The notes: generated from the letters alone by a model not told the origin. Positions 34,683 to 47,830 are shown, counted from the stretch's first letter. The stretch is DNA of 64,000 bases from Thinopyrum elongatum (GCA_011799875.1 CM022299.1:337674447-337738446); one strand, 5' to 3'. A program made the numbers and translations.

Positions 34683-37600
34683 TAAGATGATGAGTTGGTC
34701 GGAAGATCATACGGTTTCACCTCTAACCTACCCGAGTTGCCGTATAAGCTATGAATGAAACATAAGACAATGAACTTCTTAAGCACAGAAACAACAAAAG
34801 AGAATGATCTTCTTAACATGCAAATCACTGGCATTGGATCAACATGCAAAATAATATGAAGCATTATTCTTAGGAGGCACAGTGAACAGCTCATGATGCA
34901 GCATGCCACAACATTCCAAGCTCAACTTTGCAATCAAACTCACAAGGCCTGGCATTTCATAGACAACATTCAGAACAAACTCTTAAAATACCTTACATAA
35001 GTCAACATTCATGTGACTATGCATCTCAGCAGAGTAAATATTTACTTCTGAACTAAACACAGGAATAGGAAAAAACGATCGACGCTGCTCACAGCAAAGG
35101 GCGTCCCACTCCAAAATATCAAATGCGTGTCTTCTGGCTAACATCAATGAGCAAAATTTGACAAGGTTTTCCAATTCCAATATATTAAACTAATGTCTTC
35201 TTGCTAACATCAATGATTAAACTTTGACAAGCTTTTCCCATTCAATATATGTAATGCCTATGATTGTGGAACGGGCAGGGTTTGTCATCAGTTTGCACAT
35301 TGAAATGGCACATGGAGCCGGATTAACCAGCGTATCTTTTTGTGCAGTTCCACTGAAATCAAACAATGTCTTGGCGTAGCATGGTGGATTTCGTATTTAT
35401 ATGTTGCAAGGCGTTGAACACGTTGGCACCTCCATTCAAGTAGATAGTCTGGTGGCTCAAGGTGACGACGAATGATTAGAGAACCATTCGATGTATTGTG
35501 CATGATGAAGTATTATGGAGGACACGAACCATCTGAACATTTTGTGCAGTTCCACTGAAATCAAGCTGAGCATCCCTGTATGCATAAATACAGAAAAAGC
35601 ATGATGAATATAATAGTGGTACTAGTTGATTAAACATATGCTTACAACTATAATCATCTTCATTATCTTAACAGGAAAAGATAGCAATACAATAGCTTCA
35701 ATTAAACATTTATTCAAAACAATACAACAATAAAAGTAGCACAACATAACAAAGCACAATCACGTGGATGAAGGCTGATACTGACCTCGTTTGTTACAGC
35801 TGCGTTGGCCACTGACTTGGTCATACCTTTGTGGAGTGAATTTTGCACTCCACATGTTGTTGAGTTTGCCATGCTTACTGTTTACTCGTGTATTAGATTA
35901 GTCGAAAAAGTGCTAATATTTCCAACAGTCATGTCACCAGCGTCTACTAATACTCTGTAAAGCTTCTTGATCATTCCTTGTGTAATGTAGCGCAAACAGT
36001 GACTGCTTCGTTCTGCAAAGTGAAAAGATCAACTGGGCCCAATAATGCAACAGTTTGCCTTAAACACATTGGCTCCTTTTGTGCAGTTCAACTAAAATCA
36101 AAGTCGAAATAGAACCGAGAAGAAGTTTTGATATCCCTGTATGCAACAATAGGTATAAAGGAAACAATTACTGAGAAATAACGATTGATGACTTATACTC
36201 CCAGAAGAAAAAACATCTCCCTTATCTTAATGGGAAACAAAGCAGGAGAGTAGCAATTCTCAAACAGTGTGATTCATTCATATTAACTGAGACATTATCT
36301 TAACAATACCTTGTTTCAACATGTATAAAGAACGACAAAGCAGAAAAGTACCATTCCTAAAACAATGCAACCGATTCATATTAACAGAGACATTATCTTA
36401 ACAATACCTTGGTTAAACATGTATAAAGAACTACAAAGCAGGATAGTACCATTTGTAAAACACTATAACTGATATATAATAACAGAGACATTATCTCAAC
36501 AATACATTTCTTAAACATGTACTCCGGCCGATCCCTAACAGAAATGGTACTCCCGCCGATCCCTAACAAGTGTTGCAGTTTTGACCTAAGATTCAGTAGT
36601 TAATTCTGAGAGTGGCATTGCTTAATTTTACCAGTGGCATTAGATTAACAAAAAGCATAAACAGTTCCAGGGGAGAGTGGGGGCAACAGCACCATGTGCT
36701 TCCATCTACTTATAAAGGGGGTGATGCAGAGTTTGTTGTAACAAAGCAACAAGCATCATGTCTGGGTTGGTCCCATTTTTGTTCACTTAATGGGAAAAGA
36801 CAGCAATTCAATAGCTTCAATTCAACATTTATTTAAAACAGTACCAATACAAGTAGCACAACATCTCAAAGCACACTGCATGATCATGTGGATGAAGGCC
36901 GGTACTGACCTTTCATGACGTAGTCAAGATCACCTACGAATCTGCCAACATGAATAGGAAATCCAATCTCGTTTTGTGTAGTTCAACTAAATCAAGCAAA
37001 GTCATCGGTGTGACATTTAAGTTCGCAATAGCAACAAGTTGAATAGATATCCCTGTTTTAACAGAGGCAAAAAAGGAAACAATTACTGGCCAATAAAGGA
37101 GGATGAAACATACGGCGACAAAAAGAAGCATCTACCTTATCATGATGGAAAACAAAGTAGGACAGTAGCATTTCTAAAACGGTTGTATTGATTCATATTA
37201 ATAGAGACATTCTCTTAAAACAACATTCGTTAAAAATGTAATTTATTTTTAACAGTGGCATTGCTTCAATTTTCCAGCGGCATTCTTAGATTAACAACAA
37301 CAAAATAGTTGTATGGGACATGGGACATGCCAGCACCATGTGCGTCCACACTTATAAATGGGTGATGCAGAGTATGTTGCCAAGCAGCATATCTGCGTTG
37401 GTCCCATATTTGTTCTCTTTGAACCTTTTTCCTACGTGAGGGCAACAAATCTAGTCCTGCACAAACTACCCGACCCCCCAGTTTCTTTCCTTTTTCAACA
37501 AAGAGACCGGTTCCTTACAGATGTGTGTACTGGGTTACCCCCTTTTTCCCTTTTCGACCAACAAAGCGGCTGGATAGCCAGTCTATACTACTTTCCCTTC

Positions 37601-37748
37601 CTCCTTTCCTCATTGAACCACATCCTAGATTCATGCTCCACCCCACCCCACCCTTCTTTCCTCTTTGAACCAAGACCTAGATTCGACTATAGAATCGAAA
37701 AAGATCCGCATGCAGCTAGAGCAATGACGGTTTCAAAGAAAGTTATAC

Positions 37749-38100
37749 CTTAGGGTCATCAGGATGTGGCTAGGCGTGCGGCAGGAGGTCGGATCTGCCC
37801 ACACTACGTACGACAGCGAGGAAGAAGGGGTCGGAGGCCCTCCCGCACAAGCACTGGGTGAAAGAGAACAGTGCAGCCGGTAGTGGATTGCCTCCCTCGC
37901 CGAAGGCGACAGAGTGAACGTTGCACCTTCTCCCCTTCCCGGTGCGATGGGATCCGGAGGGCTCCTTCACCAGCTGTGAGGGGGAAGAGAGAGACAGAGG
38001 CCAACGCAGTCTTGTTTAGATCTAGTTAAGAGGGTGAGAGACTGTGAACAGAGCAAACCCTAGCAAAGGAACGCTGAGCCTCCAGTGTGTATATATATAT
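37749..38100 (-). promoter_or_regulatory. Module copy 1: TATA region and first exon
   Basis: The minus strand reads TATATATATACACAC near 38100-38085, then GC-rich exon-like sequence to CCCTAAG at 37749, followed by the donor GTATAACT. The same donor context recurs in all four copies. Upstream sequence (about 38190-38400) is shared with copies 2-4. Confidence 0.6.
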
Positions 38101-39614
38101 GTAGTGCAGCGAGAGTGTGAAGAGTGCAAACCCTAGCGAACAAGCGCTGAGGCTCCAACTTATATAGTACTCGTGTATAGTACTAATATAGTGGAGTGGT
38201 TTTCTTTTTCTCTCCATAACAATCATTTTAAATTGTGTACGAAATGAAACTCTTTATTTAACGTACCAGTGAAGAAAACTACTACGATCAACTCACGATC
38301 CACGCGTCCTGGTCGCACTTCCTGTCCTTCACGTGCGGTACACTACCCTCCGTTAATTGAACAACCACACACGCGCCAAATTATCGGAAAGATGTGAGAG
38401 TGTGTACAAATAAAGAATTTTAATTTCAATTATCGGAATGTGTGAGAGTATGTACAGTTTGCCCTCTCTCAATAATTATGGTTTGTTGTGTTCGGCCTAA
38501 ACTTGGTAAAACTTTCCAAAGTTTAACTTCAGGCAAATCTAATATGTAGGGTAAATAAAAACGGAGGGGTACTACCTCCATCCGGGTTTTTAGTCCACAC
38601 CTTGTTTTTAATCAAAGTTTGACCACATATTTAGTTAAAAGCTGGACAAATAAAATTATAGGGTAGCTGAAGACAAAGTTGTGAGAAGGCTTAGAAATCA
38701 ATACAAAACATTTGGTTCATATCCAATTATGTGATAAAATTGCACCAACGTAAACAACTGCTCCAAGATGAACTGGTGAAGGATATCGTCTTTGTGGTAA
38801 CAAGCAAAGAGCACTGATCGAAGACAGCCTGTTCTTCATTGAACATCGATCAGCTTCACCAGCCCATGCAACCATGAGACGCAACCATGAGCATCGATAG
38901 CTCATCGTGGTGTGATGCATCATCAATTTTGGCATCATGTTTGGGTCATGCACCAATGAAGTTTGATAATCCTCACTGTGGTTTGTTTCTTCTCGGTAAT
39001 CAAGCTCGTTAAAGGAAGAACTGAGAAATAGTGGCCATCCAATTTTGTGCAGTTCCACTAAAATTGAGGAAGACATGCCCGGGTATGGAAATACACATCC
39101 CTGTTTGCAAAAATAAAAAAATGATATTTAAGTAGTGTTGTTTCTTTGTTTTAGCAGTGGAACAAGATTAACAGCGGCATCTTAATTGTCAATAAGAATT
39201 ATGAAACGTACACCAAAAAATAGAAGCATCATGATTATCTTGATGGGAACTAAAGCAGGATACCCAAAAAAAACTAAAGCAGGACAGAAGCATTTATCGA
39301 CGCCTCTACCTGGGCATTGCTTCATTTTACCAGTGATAGTTTTAGATTAGCAGAAGCAATAGGAGCATATGGACAATGACCGCACAACCACCATGTACTT
39401 TTTGTCGAAAAAAATGTGTATACCTCCACTGATGCATAAATGATAAACCAGGACAACTTTTGGAATGGCCTTTCCTCTATAATAGTAAAAAATAGGTGAT
39501 GTTGGACCAGCCGACAAACCCTAGCTACTGTACATGAGGAGCTGGTGAGTAGTGGTATAGAAGAAAACCTAATTGTAGAGTACAATGAAGCATGAAATCC
39601 AAAAGAAGTTATAC

Positions 39615-40175
39615 CTTAGGTTGGCGAGATGTGGCTTAGGCGGGCGAACAAGGGCGCGGAGGACCTTCGTCCGCACCGGCGCCGGCTCAGAGAGGACGGT
39701 GCGCATCGGCTTCCTCCATCGCCGACAGTGACAACGTCAACGCTGGGCCTCCTCACCTCCCGCAGCGGACGGGATCCAGCTGGATCTGTGACCACCGGTG
39801 AGGTGAGAGATAGAGTGGACACTGTCATCTTGTTCAGACTAGCAAGAGGACCATGCGTTGCACAGAACATCAAGATGCATTTATACGAGTTGTTTATCTT
39901 GTGGGAGACAAAGATGAATGAGGGAAAGCCTTATTTGCAAATGTGGAGAGAGGTGCGGGTATCTTTTTGCAAAATTGCCATAGTTTGCTTTCTATCCCTC
40001 AGATATAGATCGGACGATCTATATTGCAGGATGACAGGCACACCATCATCACCAACTCGGTTTTTTATAAGAGTAGTAGAGTAGTAGAGATATAGTAGAG
40101 AAGTAGAGATAGAGATATGGAGAGGGTGAGAGAGCGAGACGCGACAAACCCTATCAAACAAGAGGATATATATAC
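39615..40175 (-). promoter_or_regulatory. Module copy 2: TATA region and first exon
   Basis: TATATATATCC near 40174-40165. The exon contains TSPVVTDPAGSRPLREVRRP (about 39800-39740), matching PLVTDP of copies 3 and 4, and ends CCAACCTAAG before the donor GTATAACT at 39614. Confidence 0.65.
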
Positions 40176-41147
40176 AATGGAGTAAAAAAATCTCTCCATA
40201 CCAGTGGTTTTAAATAGAATAGCAGTGGTTTTAAATAGAACTCGATCAATAACACGCCCCCACTTCCAGTTCGCATTTTGTATCGCTCACGTGTGGTCCC
40301 CGACCCTCCATTATTAAGTGAACAAATTAAAGGGTCGAATTATTACGTACGTAAGCTGCCTCTTCGTGTACAAATGCGCTCCATCGTGTACTCGCAGGAT
40401 GTCGGAGGCAGAGTGAGTGCGTGTACATTTCTTCTTGTACGTAGTACTCCATTTATCTCACTTCATATTGTTTCCCACTCCTATGATATTCCTATCCTAG
40501 GAACAAAATGAGGCGGTACTAAGTTTGTGTGTGTGTAGGGAGAACGACACATCGATGTTGTGTACAAGTAGTCGCGAGAGTTGTCAATATGTGTGTGAGC
40601 GCGCACACACACATAGACATGCATATCCATGTTTATGTAAAATTCTTACTTCCATCTCCATCTCCATCTCCAATCATATTTGTCCAACTGGCACATTATT
40701 TACATTATTAATTACGCAGCAATATTTACGTACATCCAGCCTGACCGCCCTGGCCAACCCGAACCCTCTTCATCACCCACGCGCGGTTCCCACCCGAAAC
40801 GGTCAGTGCCGCATTCATGCCCGGCCAGAGCGGACGTGACCTCTCACTGGTGCCAGCATTGAAGCGGCGCGCCGGTCGAGGGAGCGCCGCCCGCGCCGCT
40901 TCCCGGTGCACGCGACTACTCTGCGTTCAAATGTCACCACGGCCGGCCACAACATGCATGTAAAAAAGTTCTTGGGAGTCCGTGCTACAGCTAGCTGTCC
41001 TCCCCCTCCTCGTCTATCTCTTCCAGTAGTGAAAATATTACTTATAATATGGTATAAAACTAAGAAATTGAAATGAACCCAATAAACCAAAAAGGAGGAA
41101 GTACATTTTACCACATGACCCACCAGGCCACCATACACTCTCACATA

Positions 41148-41258
41148 CTACCTCCGTCCTGGTTTATTAGTCCCCTATGTAATTTATGCATGATACTAGT
41201 ATATGATACTCCCCACTATGAGTAGCCTTATACGCATACAAAAATGGACCGGAGGGAG
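41148..41258. mobile_element. Stowaway-like MITE, about 111 bp
   Basis: Left end CTACCTCCGTCCTGGTTTA and right end TGGACCGGAGGGAG, flanked by TA at 41146-41147 and 41259-41260. Similar partial ends lie near 41090, 42235 and 42265. Confidence 0.75.
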
Positions 41259-41760
41259 TACGAAGCTTTCTCAGATTTTGTTTCATGTATGTATCCCGAC
41301 TCCAAGGTTGCCCCGTTACAACATTCCATCAAATACAAAGGAAAACTAACACGCATGCTGATGCATCTCAATGATTCACAGATGAGAGCCAATATTTACT
41401 TCACAACTAAAGAAAAAAGTTGTGAGAGTGTGTACAAAAAAAACTACTGATGGGGTCTCTACGACTTAAACCCTAAACAGGATTTAATTTCCTGGCTAGG
41501 TAGAACCTGTCGAAGGAAAGAAGCCTGGCACACTTGGATCATACGATGCTTTTGTGCAGTTCCACTAAAATCGAGCTGAGCATCCCTGTTGGCAAAGATA
41601 TTGAAGAAGTGTGATTAGAATAATAGTAGTGGCACTAGTTCATGAGACATAAACTCATCACAAATAGAAGCCGGTAGAAGTAGAGAAAGATCCACATGGA
41701 GATGGAGCTATGTGGGGAGCTGCGGCAGTGGAGCAAGCCGGCTCCAAAAAGAAGTTGTAC

Positions 41761-42015
41761 CTGGGACGTCGGGGTATAGCTAGAAGGCCGGTGGGAGGCC
41801 ACATCAGCCCATACCGCGGGGACCCCCGGTCGGCACGCACCGACAGTGGGTTTTCTTCCTCGCCGCTGTCGACCACGTCTACGCAGAACGTCGTCCGCTT
41901 CCCCCGGCGACGGGATCTGTGACCAGCGGTGTGGCTACCGTAGTTCTATGCTTGTGAAGAAAGCAGCCCAAGCAAGCAGGCTTGTAGCTTAGGCTCCTGC
42001 TAGTGTATATATAGT
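41761..42015 (-). promoter_or_regulatory. Module copy 3: TATA region and first exon
   Basis: CACTATATATACACTAG near 42015-42000. The exon includes TPLVTDPVAGGSGRRSA (about 41935-41885) and ends GACGTCCCAG before the donor GTACAACT at 41760. Confidence 0.65.
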
Positions 42016-42710
42016 GGAGTGGTTTGCTTTTTCTCTCCATATCAACCTTTTTATATTGCATACGTGTCATTGAAGAGTGAAATGATGGTTGCTTCGTCCG
42101 ACTAACTTACTGTGTGATTTGACTGCTCCTGAGTGGCCCCTGCACGTACTCCCCCTACGTGTATGACCGTTCCTGAGTCTCACATGTACTTATCTCTATT
42201 TTATCACATTGCACGTTGTTACGTATCCACTCCCTCCTTCTGGTTCACTACTAGTACTCCCACTGTCCTGGTTTATTGGTCCCCTTTGTACTCAATTCAT
42301 GGGCTCATTTTCCTCAAGAAATTATTTTTACCAACGTATTAATATCAGGAATGCATGCGTGAACAACGAAAGATTAAACATTGCTTGCAACGTTTTGACA
42401 AAGCATTGACATATGAACATGTGAATGTGAGGGACTACAACCTCGTGCATGCATGCAATAGTCACACATACACATGCACGCAAATACGCGCGCGACGCCC
42501 TAATGCATGCATGTCTGAGCACACGACGGAACACACACGGTCACGCTCAAGTGCTCAACCTACACTTGCATGCACACACATACTCAGCCAAGGTGAGCTA
42601 GTGACCGTATAAACACCGGAAAATGTATATATTGCCCAGAATGAGCGTATTATGAAGTCCACTGACCGTATTTTTACAAATATACAGTGACAACCAGTGT
42701 ATTTATCTCA

Positions 42711-44110
42711 TTTCAAATTAAGCCATATTAACCGAAAAGGAGGCAGTATGGACTAGCATTACTTTGTTGTGTCCCGTCAACTTGCAGAATGAGGAGAAGC
42801 TTGCACGCGGTGGCTCGCAGGACAAGGAGAAACTTTTGACTAATGCAAGCTCTCCCTCGCTCAGGTGGTGGATGTGCAACAGTTAATTCAGTGTCAGATT
42901 GCCAGAAGCATACACTGTACTTGTACCATCATTGTTCAACTTCCTGAAGAGGCGAAGAGCCAAGCGCAAAGTTTACTACAGTACTAGTACTTATTACTCC
43001 GTATACAGGTACTACTAGGAACCGCATGGTGGAGCGTCTACACTGTTATGCCTCCTTTGGTTTGTAGGAATTTCATAGATTTCTATAGGATAGGATTTGC
43101 AAAGGAAAATTTCCTTTGAAGCCCTTTGGTTTGTAGGAATGGATTCCTATTCCTATGTAGGATAGGAATCAATCCTTCACATTTTGGAGGAAAAAACATT
43201 AGCTAAGACTCAATGGAAAAATTCCTATCCTATGCATCAAAAATGACATCTCTTTCTCTATAAGAATTGAGATGCATGTCATCTCACTTCCTATGATTTT
43301 CATATTCCTATAACATTCCTACCCTATGAACCAAAGGAGGCCTTATTTTATTTTAATCTGTGATAAAGCAATCTTCAACACATTTGCTTCTCTTCGAGGG
43401 TTCTCGCATGTGATAATGGAAGTTGATTGCATGGAACACTCGCCAAAATTCTCGCTTAATTTTGGCTCCTATCCTGTTAGAAACAGGAGCGCTCAGTAAT
43501 ATTTTCTCTTTTTTTTATTCAGCATGTAAACATGTCAGCAAACCTTGCTGCGCATCTTTGTGTGAACTGTGCTTGCTGCACTTTGAATGTGACCGAGAGC
43601 TGACTTGATGAAACACCTCGCTTCCTTTTTTTGTGGGGTACCTCGCTTTCTAGTGACCAGTCTCTTGGCTGATTATCCTAAGAATGCTTATATATGAATA
43701 AAGCTCTCTCATTTACCCGCAAAAAAGATTAAGCCATATTAACCGGAAAGGAGGGAGTATGGACTAGCACTACTTTGGTGTGTCCCGTCAACTCGCAGAA
43801 TGAGGAGAAGCTTGCAGGACAAGGTGAAGCTTGCTTACACCCTCTCCGTCTACCTCAAGTGCGGTGGCTCGCAGGACGAGGAGAAGCTTTTGACTAATGC
43901 AACCTACCCTCGCCCAGGCGGTGGACGTGCAGAAGTTCATTCGGTGTCAGATTGCCAGAGGCATACACTGTAGTACCATCATTGTTTGACTCCCCGAAGA
44001 GGCGAAGAGCTAAGTGCAAGGTTTAGTAGTACTAGTATACAGGTAGTAGGAACCGCATGGTGGAGCGTCTGTACTCTTATTTTATTTTAATCTCTGATAA
44101 AGTACACATT
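42711..44110 (+). repeat. Tandem duplication of an about 380-bp segment (42711-43380 and 43729-44110)
   Basis: Both copies start at TTAAGCCATATTAACCG and share GTGTCCCGTCAACT, GAGGAGAAGCTT, AGATTGCCAGA, AACCGCATGGTGGAGCGTCT and TTTTATTTTAATCT. The first copy contains a MITE (43049-43342); the second has the uninterrupted site. The block between them (about 43381-43728) ends ATAAAGCTCTCTCATTTACC and an A-run, as in retroposed 3' ends. Confidence 0.8.
43049..43342. mobile_element. PIF/Harbinger-like MITE, about 294 bp
   Basis: Left end TGCCTCCTTTGGTTTG and right end CAAAGGAGGCC are inverted; TTA duplication at 43046-43048 and 43343-43345. The duplicate segment near 44075 shows the empty site with a single TTA. 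Confidence 0.85.
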
Positions 44111-45968
44111 TATTCATGAGAAGTGCGGAAAACGGCAGCCCAATAGTACTATTAAAAAACATCGAACATGTAATGATGATATCGATCAACCATGCTCGAA
44201 TATATCTTGACCTCCGTGCGAGCCCGTCTGTGTGTTCTCGCTCCTTGTCTCTCTCAAGGAGCGGCGGGTTGGCCATTTTGCCGTCAATTGAGATCAATTT
44301 GCTCACACTCCGGTCCCACATGTCAGTGATATGCCAAGAGGAAGCGCGTTGACCGACAGGCCATACGCGGACTTGGTTTTGCACCTTCATACTACCCTCC
44401 ATCACAGTTTATAGAGCGTGCTTCAACAATCTCTGGGACCAAGGCGACTAGCGATCTGCCTAAAAAATAGCATTGGTAGTTATAGCACGGCGTCTATTAC
44501 TAGAGGAAATAATGTGTACACACATGCATGCAGTGCTTCCACCCCGGGTACACACATGCATGCACTTACTCCACTCCGCGTACACACCTACATCGAGAGA
44601 AAATTGTGGGCTTGATTGCGGTTACCACACCCTAATTAATTGAGCACTAAACCAAACGCGTATAAATCTCTCTGGTGGAGGAAATGCATGAGAATTGAAG
44701 CGCGCCCTATAGACTGTGACGGAGGGTAGTATGAGCGGATTCAAAGAAGAGTGTATTGATGGTTGCTTCTTCCGAGCAACTTACAGTGGGAAAGGTGGGG
44801 CTTATGATTTGACTGCTCATTACTGACTATTAGTGCGGCGCAACGACCGGGCTGAGTCTCCCATGTGGTTGTGCACTATAATTTGGTGCATGGCACATGG
44901 ACTCGGATGCTGAATGGCTTTTGGCAATGCTATCAAGCTTCCAGCATTTGTTTACATAATTGAATATACAAATAATTTTTCACCGACATGAAATTGTACA
45001 ATGCTCAGAAGCTTTCAGCTTTTGTTTCGTGTGTCTTGCCAGCTGGAAGGTTGTCTCATTACAACATCAAAATCAAAATACTAGAAAGGAAACTAACATC
45101 CATGCTCTTTCGGAAAAAATAAAAAACTAACTTCCTTGCTAATGCATCTCAATGATTAGCATATCAGAGCTAATATTTACATCACAACTGAAGACAAAAT
45201 TGTGAGAAGGTGTTAAATTAAAATTGATCCATGCTTTCATTGGCAACAACTTCTCCCCAGCTCTGTCTAAATCAACAAGGCATGTTGGGAAAAAAAAGTA
45301 GCTATCAGGAGCATGCAACATTCCGATCATTTTGTGCAGTTCCACTAAAATAGAGCTGAGTGTCCCTGTTCCAAAGATATTAAGTGTGATTACAATAATA
45401 GAGGACTGTTGATGAAACAATAAACACACAAATAGAAGCCGGTCACCTTTGCAGTCTCTCTTAAGACTAACTAGTTGGAGAAGATTAAGCAAATAGTTGG
45501 AGAAGATTAGGCTCGGAGTTTGATGAGGAGGATAGAGCAAAACCAATCTCCCTTTCTGCAGTCGCACTGAGATGTAGAGACGTTGCCCGTGTGACATTTT
45601 AGTAGAACTGAACAAAACACTCTTTAGAAAAAAGTGATTTGTGCATTTCACCAAAAGGTCGCAATAGCAACGAGGTGAAATGGATAGCCCTGTTTGCAAA
45701 AAAGAGGTAGAAAGGAAACAATTACTGGCCACTAACAGTTGATGACACAAACGACGACAAAAAAGAAGCATATTCCTTGTCCTAAGGGAAGATAACAACA
45801 CGGTTGTTTATCTAAAACGGTGTGAGGACGAGATTGCAATATGGAAAGTACGCCAGACGAGCTACGTTTTGGGCAAAGAACCAGGGAAGATCCACATGCA
45901 AGATTTTCCACATGCAGCGACGTGGGAAGATGGGCAGTGGAGCAAGGCCGGAGGGGAGGAAGCTATAC

Positions 45969-46280
45969 CTGGGGGTCATCGGGATGTAACTAGGAGGGCG
46001 GCGGCGGGTGGGATCTGCCCATACTGCGGCAGGGAGCAAGTTGCAAAGGCCCTATTGCGCCTGAGCTTGGTCAGAGAGAACGGTGGCTACCGCAGATCGG
46101 GACATGCTGCCTCGACGACGTCGAATAGAGAAATGATGCACATCCTCCCTTTCCGCCGGTGGACAGGATGTGGCCGGATCAGTGACCAACGGTGAGAGAG
46201 AGAGAGAAGCCACCGCCGCCTTGTGTGAGATAGTGTGATGAGAGACAAACCCCGGTAGGCAGGCTCCATTGTATATAGAG
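45969..46280 (-). promoter_or_regulatory. Module copy 4: TATA region and first exon
   Basis: CTCTATATACAATGGAGCC near 46280-46262. The exon includes SPLVTDPATSCPPAERED (about 46190-46135) and ends GATGACCCCCAG before the donor GTATAGCT at 45968. Confidence 0.65.
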
Positions 46281-46969
46281 GAGCGGATTTCTTTTTTCTC
46301 GATGACAATTGTTTTATATTCTGTACCTACCATTGTGGAATATAACTTTATTTAATACTAACGCGTCAAGTCGAACTTTGTTCCGTGTACCCATGGTACA
46401 CGACCCTCCTTCAAGTAAACAACCGCTACATGCGTCAAATTATCACGTGGGCTGCCTTTTCGTACAGAAATGAGCTCCACCGTGTACCCGCGCGGGTGTG
46501 GCCGGGAACGAGACGTGAGTACGTGCGTCGTGCATGCACCTCTTCTTTACATGCATTTACGTGCAGGTACGTACGTGGGTGTGTGTGAGAGAGATGGTTT
46601 GTGCGAAACAGAGGCAATGTGTCGATGATATCTCAAACAAAAAAATGTAACATATGCAATGTGTGTGAAATAGAGGCCTGGATATATCATATATAGAGGG
46701 AGGGATCGACGAGAAGAGAGTGGAGGGATCATCGGCGTGAGATGTTGATAGAATCGAATACAGGGATGAAGTGTGTGGGTGCGCGACCGATAAAGAGTGC
46801 CATCGAATTTGTGTTTGCCCATGTCAAAGATACAGGGCGGCTGGCCTACTGGAATATGAGAGGGCAGAGGTGCAGTTTGTCTCAGTGGCATGGATACCTA
46901 CATACAGCGTTCGACTATCGGTGTGTGTGGCAGGGGGGAGGGGGCAGAGACCTAACTATAGAGAGGTAG

Positions 46970-47830
46970 ATCGACTGGTATATGTGTGAAGAAGGAGAGA
47001 GACCTAGCTATGTATTGAGGGAGATCGATCGACATCCATGCATATGTGTAGCAGAGGAATAAGGTTGGGAGAGAGACAAAGGTAGAGTGTCAGAGGGTTG
47101 GTGGTGGAGTTGCTTCTCACAAATGGTGGGAGAGGCCTGCTAGACAAACGGAGGGTACGAGTGCAATATCAATAAGAGAGGGGATGTCTGCCTGTCTATG
47201 CACATGCGTGTGAGAGACGGGTCTCAGGAGGTACGCAAGGATGATGAGGGGGGATGATATGGTTGTGGTAAGCAGACGTAACTACATAGGAAGATCAATC
47301 GTCGTGTGTCGGAGAAAGGGAGAGACATAACTAGTGAGGTACGTCGATCGGTGCGTGGGGAAAAAGACTTATAGTCGACCTAGCTATATGCAGGGAGATC
47401 GGTAGGTATACATGCATGCATGTGTTAGAAGCAAATAAAGGTCCAGAGAGACGGACAGGGGGGAGAGGGGTGCGGCTAGGAGGTGGTGCGAGAGGCCTAC
47501 TATATCGAGGGGGGAGGAATGTGCGAGTATGAGATCGATGAAAAGAGGGGTGGGAGTGTGCACCTGCGTGGAACCGTATTGGACATAGGGGGGCATGGAC
47601 AGTGAGAAGAGAAGAGGGAAAGTGTGTGTTTGTGGTAGGCACACTTGGCTAGAGAGGTATATCGACCGGTGTGTGCCGGAAATAAGGAGCCGGGGGGCCT
47701 ACACACACCATGGGTGAACAACCTAAAGAGAAACAACGAATGTGCACGATGGAGGGGACACTGAGGGAGGGTGAGAGGGGGGCGGGCGTGCGCATGCACG
47801 AGAGAAAGTTAGCGCTAGCTACAAAGAGAA
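46970..47830 (+). repeat. Purine-rich diverged tandem repeat, period about 320-365 bp
   Basis: GAGGTAGATCGACTGGT (about 46973), GAGGTACGTCGATCGGT (about 47337) and GAGGTATATCGACCGGT (about 47655) start successive units. GAGAGGCCTGCTA (47130) and GAGAGGCCTACTA (47490) recur inside. No gene is supported. Confidence 0.6.

Larger units (their letters stand above)
34980..46345 (-). pseudogene. Tandem array of duplicated gene modules on the minus strand
   Basis: Three recurring parts can be traced on the minus strand. Part 1 is a promoter plus first exon in four copies (listed separately). Part 2 is a small exon reading LSSILVELHK or a variant after a CAG acceptor, in seven copies (about 35340, 35550, 36085, 36980, 39050, 41560, 45345). 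Part 3 is a downstream stretch reading FSCDVNISS, FSSEVNIYS or FSCEVNIGS (about 45185, 35050, 41400). The largest readable block, about 45360-45139, runs LSSILVELHKMIGMLHAP to MLIIEMH and stop. The modules are separated by AT-rich intron-like sequence and MITEs. I do not recognise the protein. The repeated order suggests unequal crossing-over of one gene inside the transposon, but whether any copy makes a complete message cannot be told. Confidence 0.6.
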
